The translations under genes were made by a program, and so were the position numbers. DNA of 64,000 nucleotides from Nitrospinia bacterium. Its GTDB lineage: Bacteria > Nitrospinota > Nitrospinia > Nitrospinales > JAJDAT01. Positions within the stretch are counted from its first letter, which is position 1, and the number at the start of each line of letters is the position of its first letter. The stretch is from assembly GCA_029261715.1 (NCBI GenBank), contig JAJDAT010000025.1, positions 558,001 to 622,000 of the forward strand, read 5' to 3'. This document shows, piece by piece, positions 1-8,975 of this stretch. Below the pieces are notes generated by a model. The model ran no database searches. It was not told the DNA's origin and saw only the letters and a program-made list of their open reading frames with translations.

Positions 1-1
1 G

Positions 2-232
2 CAAAAAGCGAGAATCAAGAAAAAAGCAAAAATCCGAGATTCTAATTACATTTATTTTAAAGATAACGAAATATTCTTTGGGAATTCTGGCGGCGCTATC
101 GTATCTTGCAACGGCAATTTGGCAGGTATTGTTAGCATGATGGATAGCTATGATAACAGTATGCATAAAGAAGGAATTGGTATAAATTCTATTACTGTAG
201 CACGCTATATAGAGAGGTTACGCTTGAATTAA
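2..232 (+). CDS. C-terminal end of a trypsin-like serine protease (partial)
   Basis: The reading frame is open from the left edge to a TAA at 230-232. It encodes ...YFKDNEIFFGNSGGAIV..., and GNSGG (bases 80-94) is the signature around the nucleophilic serine of S1 (trypsin/DegP-like) proteases. The remaining 45 or so residues (SCNGNLAGIVSMMDSYD... ending in RYIERLRLN) fit the last strands and terminal helix of such a fold. The start and the catalytic His and Asp lie outside the window. No PDZ domain follows the catalytic serine, so it is more like a stand-alone secreted protease than a DegP/HtrA. Family call is from the motif only. Confidence 0.6.
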   Translation, partial: QKARIKKKAKIRDSNYIYFKDNEIFFGNSGGAIVSCNGNLAGIVSMMDSYDNSMHKEGIGINSITVARYIERLRLN

Positions 233-407
233 AAGTTAAGGTGATTTCTTGGTTTTTATGGGATAAGTGTTTGAAATAGTTGATTTATGTCTTTTATTTG
301 GGTTGGGTGGCTAATCAAGGGTATTTCCATTTTGTTGACTGGTAGAGCGATTTCTTAGAGAGTTTGAGCTAGTTATAAGTCTCTATTTAATAAGGGCTTT
401 TTTATCT

Positions 408-436
408 TTGCTGGAAATGAGATTTTGTGGTATCTT
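408..436 (+). promoter_or_regulatory. candidate sigma70 promoter ahead of alaC, within the 233-575 gap
   Basis: TTGCTG (408-413), a 17-nt spacer and TATCTT (431-436) form a plausible promoter about 140 nt upstream of the alaC GTG start. A small hairpin (CCGC-CCTT-GCGG, 510-521) lies in the leader without a following T-run, so it is not an obvious attenuator. Nothing else recognisable is seen in 233-575. Confidence 0.3.
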
Positions 437-575
437 AGCCCCATCTTTTGATTTACCAAGGGCTTTCATGGTTAGAACGCTTTTTTGGTTATCTAAAAAA
501 GCTGGTTTGCCGCCCTTGCGGATTTCCAACCCATCGTTTTATCCTAATTTTTAATCCCAATCTCGCAGTTGGAAA

Positions 576-1775
576 GTGAAAGAATTTTCCAGAATAAAAA
601 GATTACCTCCCTACGTTTTTAATAGCGTCAACGAGCTAAAAGTTGATGCGAGACGCAGGGGCGATGATATATTAGATTTTGGGATGGGCAATCCAGATAT
701 GCCCACGCCTCCCAAAATTGTGGACAAGTTGTGCGAAGCGGTTAAGAAACCACAGAATCACCGCTATTCCCTTTCAAAAGGAATTCCTAAACTTCGTCTT
801 GCTATTACCGATTGGTATAGGCGCAGGTTTGACGTAGATTTAGATCCAGAAAGTGAAGCAATAGCCACTATTGGATCCAAAGAGGGAATATCGCAATTAG
901 CTTTGGCGATTACTAATCCTGGGGATTCCATTTTAGTGCCTACACCAACATATCCTATCCATACCTACGCGTTTATATTGGCAAATGGAGATGTTATTCA
1001 TGTTCCATTATCTCGGGAAGTTGATTTTTTTGAATCCTTATTAAAAGCTTTTAAGCAGAATTGGCCTCGACCTTTTGCTCTCGTTATAAATTTTCCTCAT
1101 AATCCCACCACTGAAGTTGTGGAAATAGATTTTTTTAAGAAAGTGGTGGACTTTGCAAAAGAACACGACCTAATTGTTATTCACGATTTTGCCTACGCTG
1201 ATATTGTGTTTGACGGTTACAGGGCTCCTAGTTTTCTTGAAGTTCCAGGCGCTAAGGATGTGGGTGTTGAAATTTTCACTCTTTCAAAAAGCTATAATAT
1301 GCCTGGTTGGAGAGTGGGATTTGTAGTAGGTAATGCGGAGATTATACATGCTTTGGCGAGGGTGAAAAGTTACCATGATTATGGTATTTTTCAGCCTATA
1401 CAAATCGCTTCTATAATTGCGCTTAATGAATTAGAAGGCTGCGCTCAGGAGATTTGCGACATTTATAAAAACCGCCGAGATGTTTTGTGCGATGGCTTGA
1501 ATCGATTAGGGTGGAAAGTTGAAAAACCAAAAGCTACTATGTTTGTTTGGGCGGAAATTCCCGAACAATTCCAAGCGATGGGATCTTTAGAGTTTGTAAA
1601 GAGATTAATTAAAAAAGCGAAAGTGGCAGTGTCGCCTGGCATTGGCTTTGGTGAAGAAGGCGACCGTTATGTTCGTTTCTCCTTGGTAGAAAACGAGCAC
1701 CGCACACGGCAAGCGATTCGCGGTTTGCGCGAAATTTTTAATAAGCCGGATGAATTTTTAGAGCGATCGGAATAA
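576..1775 (+). CDS. alaC: Alanine-synthesising aminotransferase, class I/II (AlaC-like)
   Basis: PLP-dependent fold-type I aminotransferase of 399 residues. The N-terminus ([18 protein letters not shown], then [12 protein letters not shown]) is typical of AlaC/YfdZ, the glutamate-pyruvate transaminase making alanine. [15 protein letters not shown] carries the Schiff-base lysine (Lys238). The start is GTG at 576, because an in-frame TAA lies at 552-554 and no ATG or TTG occurs between. It is followed after 3 nt by homoserine dehydrogenase and then threonine synthase, an arrangement I associate with delta-proteobacterial genomes. A related aspartate aminotransferase activity cannot be excluded from sequence alone, but the operon fits amino-acid biosynthesis either way. 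Confidence 0.85.
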   Translation: MKEFSRIKRLPPYVFNSVNELKVDARRRGDDILDFGMGNPDMPTPPKIVDKLCEAVKKPQNHRYSLSKGIPKLRLAITDWYRRRFDVDLDPESEAIATIGSKEGISQLALAITNPGDSILVPTPTYPIHTYAFILANGDVIHVPLSREVDFFESLLKAFKQNWPRPFALVINFPHNPTTEVVEIDFFKKVVDFAKEHDLIVIHDFAYADIVFDGYRAPSFLEVPGAKDVGVEIFTLSKSYNMPGWRVGFVVGNAEIIHALARVKSYHDYGIFQPIQIASIIALNELEGCAQEICDIYKNRRDVLCDGLNRLGWKVEKPKATMFVWAEIPEQFQAMGSLEFVKRLIKKAKVAVSPGIGFGEEGDRYVRFSLVENEHRTRQAIRGLREIFNKPDEFLERSE

Positions 1776-1778
1776 TTT

Positions 1779-3080
1779 ATGAAAATCATAAAGGTGGGGT
1801 TGATTGGGTTTGGTATTGTCGGTTCTGGAGTTGTCAAAATCTTATCCGATAATTCAGACGTGATTTCTCAGCGACTTGGCGCCAAAATTGAGTTGGTTAA
1901 AATCGCCGATTTGGACATTGAAACAGACAGGGGAGTTAAAGTTGAACCTGGAGTTTTAACGAAAGACGTCGACGAAGTTCTTACCAATCCTGAAATTGAC
2001 ATCGTTATCGAGTTGATTGGAGGGACGGAGCCAGCCAAAACTTTCATGATGAAAGCCATGGAAAATGGAAAACGGGTAGTGACTGCAAATAAAGCTCTAT
2101 TAGCGAAACATGGTGATGAAGTTTTTTCTTTAGCTGAGGAAAAAGGATTTGCTCTTGGTTTTGAAGCTGCTGTCGGCGGCTGTATTCCCATTATCCGGTC
2201 ATTGAAAGAATCTTTTGCGGCAACTCAAATAAAATCAATAGTAGGGATTGTTAATGGAACTGCAAATTATATTTTGAGTCAAATGACCGAAAATGGGCGT
2301 GAGTTTGGCGTCGCTTTAAAGGAAGCTCAAGAACTGGGTTTCGCAGAGGCGGATCCAACTTTTGATGTTGAAGGTATTGATACGGCGCATAAAGCTGCGT
2401 TGCTAACTCGACTGGCTTACGGCACTTCTGTAAACTTTGACGAAATTTATATTCAAGGAATTTCCGATATTACTCTAAAGGATATAGATTGCGCTAGGGA
2501 ATTTGGATATAAAATAAAATTACTGGCTATTTCTAAAATGAATGGCGACTCGGTAGAGGTTCGTGTTCACCCCGCTATGATTCCGGAAGATCATTCATTG
2601 GCGCAAATTAATGGCGTATTTAATGCGGTTCAGATCTATGACGATTTGATGGAAAAAAGCGCTTTGATTGGGCATGGGGCTGGTTCGTTACCCACTGCAT
2701 CAGCGGTAATAGGTGATGTTATAGAAATCGCGCGGGATGTTTTATTGGGAGTATCTTCCCGAGTGCCAGTGCAAGCTTTTGATCCAAAAAGTTTCAAAAA
2801 TTTGCCAGTTACGGATATTAGGCAAATTGAAACGGAATATTTTCTCCGGTTTAACGCTTTGGATAAGCCGGGTGTTTTGTCAGTAATTTCGGGTATTTTA
2901 GGAGATCATTCAATCAGTATTAAATCCGTTATCCAACAGGGTAGAGATGAAGGTAAAGGGGTTCCTCTGATTTTGATGACACATCAAGCTAGAGAAGAAA
3001 ATATACAAGACGCTTTAGCAAAATTAAATCATACAGACGTTATTTCTGAAAAACCTATTGTTATACGGTGCGAGAGTTAA
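1779..3080 (+). CDS. hom: Homoserine dehydrogenase
   Basis: NAD(P)-dependent reduction of aspartate semialdehyde to homoserine, the branch point to threonine and methionine. The Rossmann motif GLIGFGIVGSGVV is at residues 7-19. The central catalytic domain contains ANKALLAKHG and VNGTANYILS, and a C-terminal ACT domain (from about residue 350, FNALDKPGVLSVISG) is expected to sense threonine. At 433 aa it is the usual monofunctional ACT-containing form. Spacing is 3 nt from alaC and 3 nt to thrC, so the three are almost certainly co-transcribed and translationally coupled. Confidence 0.95.
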   Translation: MKIIKVGLIGFGIVGSGVVKILSDNSDVISQRLGAKIELVKIADLDIETDRGVKVEPGVLTKDVDEVLTNPEIDIVIELIGGTEPAKTFMMKAMENGKRVVTANKALLAKHGDEVFSLAEEKGFALGFEAAVGGCIPIIRSLKESFAATQIKSIVGIVNGTANYILSQMTENGREFGVALKEAQELGFAEADPTFDVEGIDTAHKAALLTRLAYGTSVNFDEIYIQGISDITLKDIDCAREFGYKIKLLAISKMNGDSVEVRVHPAMIPEDHSLAQINGVFNAVQIYDDLMEKSALIGHGAGSLPTASAVIGDVIEIARDVLLGVSSRVPVQAFDPKSFKNLPVTDIRQIETEYFLRFNALDKPGVLSVISGILGDHSISIKSVIQQGRDEGKGVPLILMTHQAREENIQDALAKLNHTDVISEKPIVIRCES

Positions 3081-3083
3081 ATT

Positions 3084-4412
3084 ATGAATTTTAAAGCCTG
3101 GTTTCAATGTATTAATGGTTGTTCTGGACGTTATGATTTGACCGAAATTATTTATCGTTGCCCAACGTGTGACGATTTATTAGAAGTCATTCATGATATG
3201 GACGAGCTTAAAAAACGTTCGGCTAAAGAATGGAAGGCTTTATTTGACGATCGTTATCGAAAACATGAATGGCCCTATGGAAGTAGCGTTTGGGGTAAAA
3301 AAGAACTTGTTTGCCCAAACTTGGATAACGATAACATTGTTTCGACCTACGAGGGCGGAAGTAATCTTTTTTATGCAGAGCGATTTGGCAAACAAGTAGG
3401 TATTGATGACTTATGGGTCAAACAATGTGGTTTGTCTCACACTGGTTCTTTCAAAGATATAGGAATGACAGTGCTTGTCTCAATGGTTAAACAGATGAGA
3501 AGTGAGGGGAAAAATATTCGGGCGGTTGCCTGCGCTTCTACCGGCGATACTTCTGCGGCTTTAGCAGCTTACTGTGCCGTTGCGGGGATTCCCGCTATTG
3601 TTTTTCTGCCAAAAGATAAAGTTACTTTGACGCAATTGGTTCAACCCATAACTCATGGCGTGATGACAATATCATTAGACACTGATTTTGACGGTTGTAT
3701 GGAACTTGTTAAAGATCTTTGTATGAAAAATGATATTTATTTAGCCAACTCAATGAATTCCTTAAGAATTGAGGGACAGAAAACTATCAGTTTTGAATTA
3801 GTACAACAGTTTGATTGGGAAGTCCCAGATGTTGTTATCGTTCCTGGCGGAAATTTAGGAAATGTTAGCGCGCTAGGTAAAGGGTTTACAATGTTAAAAG
3901 ATCTTGGATTAATCAATAAATTACCAAGGTTAGTTTGCGCTCAGGCCGAAAAAGCGAATCCTTTGGTTAGATGTTTTAAAAATGGATATAAAGATTTTGA
4001 AAATATTCAAGCGGAAGAAACTTTAGCTTCGGCTATCCAGATTGGAGCTCCTGTTAGTATCAAAAAAGCGATTAGAACTTTAAAGGCTTTTGATGGAATT
4101 GCAGAAGACGCTACGGAAGAAGAGTTAGCAAACGTAGCTGGGAGGGCTAATCGAACAGGGCTATTATGTTGTCCGCATACCGCCGTGGCTTTGGCGGTTA
4201 TGGAAAAACTCGTTAAAAGAGGTGATATCAAAAAAAGCGAACGCGTTATCGTAATTTCTACGGCTAATGGTTTGAAGTTTTCAGAATTTTTGAATAATTA
4301 TCATGCTAATAAAATTTCAGGCGTTGAGTCTGAGTTCGTGTATAAACCCCATGAATTAAGCGCAGATTACGATAAAGTACGCGACGCCATCTTTCAAAAC
4401 CTGGAGGGGTGA
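3084..4412 (+). CDS. thrC: Threonine synthase
   Basis: PLP enzyme converting O-phosphohomoserine to threonine, the last step after hom. It opens with a rubredoxin-like cysteine cluster (CINGCSGRYDLTEIIYRCPTC), as in many bacterial and archaeal ThrC. HTGSFKDIGM carries the PLP lysine (Lys124), and VPGGNLGNVSA is the phosphate-binding loop of fold-type II. At 442 aa it is full length. It ends the alaC-hom-thrC block; the FGE-like gene begins 13 nt later with its own weaker initiation region. Confidence 0.95.
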   Translation: MNFKAWFQCINGCSGRYDLTEIIYRCPTCDDLLEVIHDMDELKKRSAKEWKALFDDRYRKHEWPYGSSVWGKKELVCPNLDNDNIVSTYEGGSNLFYAERFGKQVGIDDLWVKQCGLSHTGSFKDIGMTVLVSMVKQMRSEGKNIRAVACASTGDTSAALAAYCAVAGIPAIVFLPKDKVTLTQLVQPITHGVMTISLDTDFDGCMELVKDLCMKNDIYLANSMNSLRIEGQKTISFELVQQFDWEVPDVVIVPGGNLGNVSALGKGFTMLKDLGLINKLPRLVCAQAEKANPLVRCFKNGYKDFENIQAEETLASAIQIGAPVSIKKAIRTLKAFDGIAEDATEEELANVAGRANRTGLLCCPHTAVALAVMEKLVKRGDIKKSERVIVISTANGLKFSEFLNNYHANKISGVESEFVYKPHELSADYDKVRDAIFQNLEG

Positions 4413-4425
4413 ACGGATATAACAT

Positions 4426-5175
4426 ATGCATAAATTTATTGGAATATTGAGCGTTATTTTATGCTTAATGAGTCCCGCTATTGCCCAAGAATCTCCTAAT
4501 TTTGATTGGGAAAATATACCTGGCGGAGAACTAGTTATGGGTGATTCCTTTTGCAATGATGAGCAAGGGAATTCAGACTGGTGTTCTGACGAAACTCCTC
4601 ACAAAGTTCAATTGGATGGATTTTTGATTCTACGTAGTGAAGTTACGAATCAATTATACTACCGTTGTTTTAAGGATGGTTTTTGTGAACCTAATGAATT
4701 ACACGATTCCAGACCAAGAGACTTTTCCAAAAAACAACAGCCTGTTGTTTTTGTTTCATGGAAACAGGCTCATAATTTTTGTAAATGGGCAGGCGGAAGA
4801 CTGCCTACTGAAGCGGAATGGGAAAAGGCGGCTAATAGAGAAAATTTAGGCGGAGCTGTTTTTGGAAAAAAATATGATGTTGGAGCTCCTAATAGAGTTG
4901 GGTCGGTCAAGCCAAATTCCAAAGGTCTTTATGATATGTTGGGTAATGTTTATGAATGGACCCAAGATTGGTACGGGCCTTATGAAACAACCACCCCTCA
5001 GTTAAATCCAAAAGGACCTGGAGAAGGTAAACAAAAAGTTATTAAGGGCGGCGCATGGAACTCTCCAGCGCATTATCTAAGAGTTTCAGACAGAGTAGCG
5101 CGTAATCCTGAGTATCGCTATAGCGATTTGGGGTTTCGTTGCGTGAAATTAAATAATAGAAAGGAAGATTCTTGA
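4426..5175 (+). CDS. Secreted formylglycine-generating-enzyme-like (SUMF1/FGE-sulfatase fold) protein
   Basis: 249 aa with a cleavable signal peptide (MHKFIGILSVILCLMSPAIA). The FGE fold is clear: IPGGELVMGDSF, DETPHKVQLDGFLILRSEVTN, PVVFVSWKQAHNFCKWAGGR followed by LPTEAEWEKAA, YDMLGNVYEWTQDW and a GFRC C-terminus. Family members include sulfatase-activating enzymes but also many secreted C-type-lectin-like or structural proteins. No sulfatase is encoded in the window, so enzyme activity is not implied. The gene overlaps trxB by one base (TGATG), suggesting co-expression with the redox gene. A second FGE-like protein lies at 17.1 kb. Confidence 0.8.
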   Translation: MHKFIGILSVILCLMSPAIAQESPNFDWENIPGGELVMGDSFCNDEQGNSDWCSDETPHKVQLDGFLILRSEVTNQLYYRCFKDGFCEPNELHDSRPRDFSKKQQPVVFVSWKQAHNFCKWAGGRLPTEAEWEKAANRENLGGAVFGKKYDVGAPNRVGSVKPNSKGLYDMLGNVYEWTQDWYGPYETTTPQLNPKGPGEGKQKVIKGGAWNSPAHYLRVSDRVARNPEYRYSDLGFRCVKLNNRKEDS

Positions 5176-6125
5176 TGTCAGAAGTAAAAAAACTTGTGAT
5201 TATTGGTTCGGGACCAGCGGGACATACTGCAGCAATTTATGCGGCGAGAGCTAATCTAGATCCTTTTATGTTTGAGGGATATATGTCGGGTGGACCAGCT
5301 GGCGGCCAATTGACCACAACAACAGATGTCGAAAATTATCCAGGGTTTCCAGAAGGAGTAAATGGTCCAGATTTGATGGAGTTGTTTCGAAAACAGGCTG
5401 AGCGTTTTGGAACTGAAATGTACCGAGAGGATGTATCGGAAGTAGATTTTAGCAAACGGCCTTTTACTATTAAGTCTGAGAAAAGAGAAGTTCAAGCCCA
5501 ATCGGTTATCATCGCTACTGGAGCTACGGCTCGGAGAATGGGCGTGCCGAGTGAAGAGAAAATGTGGAACAATGGTATGTCCGCTTGCGCAGTCTGCGAT
5601 GGCGCGTTACCTTTTTTCAAAAATCAACCCTTGATGGTAATCGGAGGCGGCGATACGGCTGTTGAAGAAGCTTCTTATTTGACCAAATTTGGCACTGTGG
5701 TGTATTTAGTGCATCGTAGAGACGAGCTGCGAGCTTCTAAAATTATGCAAAAACGGGCTTTTGACAATCCTAAGATAGATATTGTTTGGGACTCTGTTTT
5801 CGTAGACGCTCTAGGAGAAGATTTTGTCACTGGCGCTCGCGTTAAAAATATTAAAACTAATGAAGAAAAAGATATTCCATTGGCAGGTATTTTTTACGCG
5901 ATTGGACACACGCCCAATACGTCAGTTTTTAAAGGTCAAATTGATTTAGATGAAACCGGCTATATTAAAGTTAAAAGCGGAACCCAACAAACTAACATTG
6001 AAGGCGTCTTCGCCGCTGGCGACGTTCACGACAAAGTTTATAGACAAGCTGTGACTGCGGCTGGAGCAGGGTGTGCCTCTGCTTTGGAAGCGGAACGTTG
6101 GTTGGCTGAACAAGGTATTGAATAA
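5175..6125 (+). CDS. trxB: Thioredoxin reductase
   Basis: FAD/NADPH-dependent reduction of thioredoxin in the cytoplasm. The FAD-binding motif GSGPAGHTA is near the N-terminus, the NADPH motif GGGDTAVEEA is central, and the redox-active pair is SACAVCDG (Cys138 and Cys141 from this start). The C-terminal FAD motif is GVFAAGDV. I chose ATG 5175 over the in-frame TTG one codon earlier because ATG forms a TGATG overlap with the preceding stop and gives the standard MSEVKKLVIIGSGP start. A strong terminator follows directly. Confidence 0.93.
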   Translation: MSEVKKLVIIGSGPAGHTAAIYAARANLDPFMFEGYMSGGPAGGQLTTTTDVENYPGFPEGVNGPDLMELFRKQAERFGTEMYREDVSEVDFSKRPFTIKSEKREVQAQSVIIATGATARRMGVPSEEKMWNNGMSACAVCDGALPFFKNQPLMVIGGGDTAVEEASYLTKFGTVVYLVHRRDELRASKIMQKRAFDNPKIDIVWDSVFVDALGEDFVTGARVKNIKTNEEKDIPLAGIFYAIGHTPNTSVFKGQIDLDETGYIKVKSGTQQTNIEGVFAAGDVHDKVYRQAVTAAGAGCASALEAERWLAEQGIE

Positions 6126-6133
6126 GTTTAAGG

Positions 6134-6166
6134 CCGGGATTTTCTAATCCCGGTTTAATTTTTTAC
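6134..6166 (+). terminator. Rho-independent terminator after trxB
   Basis: CCGGGATT (6134-6141), loop TTCT, AATCCCGG (6146-6153), followed by TTTAATTTTTT. Perfect 8-bp GC-rich stem with T-run, 8 nt after the trxB stop. Confidence 0.9.
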
Positions 6167-6212
6167 CCCCTCCCTCCTTAATATCCCTTCTTATTTTGGC
6201 TTTCTTGCCTGC

Positions 6213-6241
6213 TTGACAAGCGCAGTATTGAATCTTATTAC
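6213..6241 (+). promoter_or_regulatory. Sigma70-type promoter of clpB
   Basis: TTGACA (6213-6218), a 17-nt spacer and TATTAC (6236-6241), about 46 nt before the clpB ATG. An AGGAG ribosome-binding site is at 6276-6280. No CCCCAT-type heat-shock -10 and no CIRCE inverted repeat is visible, so heat control, if any, works by another route. Confidence 0.65.
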
Positions 6242-6286
6242 AGAATAGGCAGTTAAATTCTTGTTTGTTAAAACCAGGAGCTAGTC

Positions 6287-8908
6287 ATGCGATTCGATAA
6301 GATGACAATTAAGTTGCAAGAAGCTTTAGCGGAAGCTCAATCTTATTGCGAGCGAGAGAAGCAACCGTATATCGAATGTGAGCATTTATTGCTGGAATTG
6401 GTTAAAGATAAAGAAGGTTTAACCTATAGCATTTTGAATAAGTCGGGCGCTAATTCGGAAAATGTTGTTTCACAGCTCCAGTCCCAATGTTCGAAATTCC
6501 CAAAAGTAACTAAAGAAATCCCTCAAATTCATATATCGTTAACGTTTAAATCAGTTTTAAATAAAGCGTTTGAAGAAGCTAACGCAATGAAAGACGAGTT
6601 TCTTAGCGCTGAGCATATTCTATTAGCGATTTGTGAAACTCCAAATTCTAGTGTAGGGCAACTGTTTGTAAAAAACGGAATTAAAAAAGATCATTTATTA
6701 AAAGCGCTTTTTGAGTTACGTGGTAATCAACGCGTTACTGATCAAAACCCAGAAGATAAATATCAAGTTCTTAAGAAATACTGCATAGATGTAACCGAAA
6801 GAGCTCAGGCTGGTAAATTGGATCCTGTAATAGGAAGAGACGAAGAAATTCGTCGAGTGGTCCAAGTATTATCTAGGAGAACCAAGAATAATCCGGTTCT
6901 GATTGGAGAGCCTGGAGTTGGAAAAACTGCTATTGTTGAAGGACTGGCTCAAAGAATTTTTCATGGAGATATTCCAGAAACGCTTAAAGATAAAAGAATT
7001 TTAACCTTAGATTTGGCCGCGTTAGTTGCTGGAACAAAGTATCGAGGTGAATTTGAAGATCGTTTAAAATCTGTTTTAAAAGAGATTGGGGCGGCAGGCG
7101 GAGAAATTGTTTTATTCATAGATGAGCTTCATACCCTTGTGGGAGCTGGTTCGGCAGAAGGTTCAATGGACGCTTCTAATATGTTAAAACCCGCATTGGC
7201 CAGGGGAGAACTTCATTGTGTTGGAGCCACGACCTTAAATGAATTTAAAAAATATATAGAAAAAGACAAAGCCTTAGAAAGGCGATTTCAGCCTGTATTG
7301 GTTGGAGAACCTACAGAGGAAGACGCGATATCAATTTTAAGGGGATTGAAAGAAAAATACGAAGTCCATCATGGCGTGCGAATACAAGACGGAGCGATTG
7401 TGGCTGCGGCAAGACTTTCAAACCGATATATTACGGATAGGTTTTTGCCGGATAAAGCGATTGATCTAATAGACGAAGCCGCTTCAAGGTTGAGAATGCA
7501 AATTGATTCTTTGCCTGTCGAGATTGATCAATTTCAACGAAAAATTACTCAATTAGAAATTGAACGAGAAGCTTTAAAAAAAGAAGAAGACGCTGAATCA
7601 AAAGATCGAACTGAAAAAATAGGAAATGAAATTTCTATTGCTAAAGGCGAGTGCGATGAACTGCGTGAACAATGGGAAGAAGAAAAAAAATCGATTGGAA
7701 AAAAACAGAAAATAAAAGAACAAATTGAACAGATTCGTAGAGAGTCTGAACGGGCCGAAAGAGAAGGGGCTTTAGAAAAAGCGGCTTCTCTAAAATATGG
7801 CGAATTACCTCGTTTGAATAAAGAATTGGAGTTGTTGCAAACGGCTGATGACTCAGATCAAAGTAAGAAAATTTTGAATGAAGAGGTTGGTGAAGAGGAT
7901 ATTGCATTTATAGTTTCTCGCTGGACGGGAATTCCATTGGACAAGATGTTGCAATCCGAAAAAGAGCGCTTAATCCAAATGGAGTCTCATCTAAGAAAAA
8001 AAATTGTAGGTCAGGAAGAAGCTGTTGGCTTAGTCGCAAACGCAATACGCCGAGCACGCGCTGGGTTAGACGATCCAAATAAACCGATAGGTACTTTTCT
8101 ATTTCTAGGTCCCACTGGTGTTGGAAAGACCCAGCTCGCTCGAACTTTAGCCGAGTTTTTATTCGACGATGAGCAAGCGATGGTTCGTATTGATATGTCG
8201 GAATTTATGGAAAAACATTCCGTCTCGCGTTTGTTAGGAGCCCCTCCTGGTTATGTTGGATATGAAGAAGGAGGATATTTAACGGAGCATGTTCGTAGAA
8301 AACCGTATTCTGTTGTTTTGTTTGACGAAATGGAAAAAGCTCATCAAGATGTTTTCAATATTTTTCTTCAAATACTAGACGATGGGCGAATTACAGACGG
8401 GCAGGGAAGAACTGTTGATTTTAAGAATACGATTATTTTAATGACTTCCAATATTGCGGGTCAATTAATTCAAGAAGAGAGTGAGCGAATTAGTAAAAAC
8501 CATACGCAAAATGGTTCTTTTGAAGATGAATGGGAAAAAGTTCGCCAAACAGTGACACAAGAATTGAAAAAATATTTTCGACCTGAATTCCTCAATCGGA
8601 TTGACGATTGCGTAATTTTTCGAAACTTAGGAAAAGACCAAATTAAAAATATTGTCGATATCCAATTAGTTGATCTCCAAAAAAGACTCGGCGAGAGTAG
8701 AATTTCTTTAGATATGGTTGATGAGGCTAAGGAGCTATTAGCTGAAAAAGGTTACGATCCGGTTTATGGAGCAAGGCCGCTAAAAAGAGCCATTCAAAAA
8801 TATATTAAAGATCCTTTAGCTACGCAAATTTTAAACGGAAAGTTTAAAGATGGGGATGGAATAACGGTAAGCGTTGATGAAAAAGGTAATTTTATCTTTA
8901 AAAATTAA
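6287..8908 (+). CDS. clpB: ClpB disaggregase (Hsp100 AAA+ chaperone)
   Basis: 873 aa, close to the usual 860. The order is: Clp N-domain repeats (residues 1-150), first AAA+ module with Walker A GEPGVGKT (about 207) and Walker [11 protein letters not shown], coiled-coil M domain (about 400-540, rich in E, K and R), second AAA+ module with GPTGVGKT (about 608) and [12 protein letters not shown], and a C-terminal D2-small domain. It rescues aggregated proteins together with DnaK. The M domain separates it from ClpA/ClpC. It has its own promoter and an intrinsic terminator, so it is a single-gene unit. Confidence 0.95.
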   Translation: MRFDKMTIKLQEALAEAQSYCEREKQPYIECEHLLLELVKDKEGLTYSILNKSGANSENVVSQLQSQCSKFPKVTKEIPQIHISLTFKSVLNKAFEEANAMKDEFLSAEHILLAICETPNSSVGQLFVKNGIKKDHLLKALFELRGNQRVTDQNPEDKYQVLKKYCIDVTERAQAGKLDPVIGRDEEIRRVVQVLSRRTKNNPVLIGEPGVGKTAIVEGLAQRIFHGDIPETLKDKRILTLDLAALVAGTKYRGEFEDRLKSVLKEIGAAGGEIVLFIDELHTLVGAGSAEGSMDASNMLKPALARGELHCVGATTLNEFKKYIEKDKALERRFQPVLVGEPTEEDAISILRGLKEKYEVHHGVRIQDGAIVAAARLSNRYITDRFLPDKAIDLIDEAASRLRMQIDSLPVEIDQFQRKITQLEIEREALKKEEDAESKDRTEKIGNEISIAKGECDELREQWEEEKKSIGKKQKIKEQIEQIRRESERAEREGALEKAASLKYGELPRLNKELELLQTADDSDQSKKILNEEVGEEDIAFIVSRWTGIPLDKMLQSEKERLIQMESHLRKKIVGQEEAVGLVANAIRRARAGLDDPNKPIGTFLFLGPTGVGKTQLARTLAEFLFDDEQAMVRIDMSEFMEKHSVSRLLGAPPGYVGYEEGGYLTEHVRRKPYSVVLFDEMEKAHQDVFNIFLQILDDGRITDGQGRTVDFKNTIILMTSNIAGQLIQEESERISKNHTQNGSFEDEWEKVRQTVTQELKKYFRPEFLNRIDDCVIFRNLGKDQIKNIVDIQLVDLQKRLGESRISLDMVDEAKELLAEKGYDPVYGARPLKRAIQKYIKDPLATQILNGKFKDGDGITVSVDEKGNFIFKN

Positions 8909-8939
8909 TTTTAGGCAAATAACTTTTTTGAAAGGTTAA

Positions 8940-8975
8940 GAGAATCTTTATTTTATTAAAGGTTCTCTTTTTTTT
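8940..8975 (+). terminator. Terminator of clpB, overlapping the end of the convergent gene
   Basis: GAGAATCTTTA (8940-8950), loop TTTTAT, TAAAGGTTCTC (8957-8967) with one G-U pair, then eight T. The stem covers the last codons and stop of the minus-strand gene, so one hairpin ends clpB and also lies in the coding end of its neighbour. Confidence 0.85.

Noticed and set aside
4426-5175. Sulfatase-maturation function for the FGE-like genes
   Set aside because: No sulfatase in the window and the fold has many non-enzymatic members.
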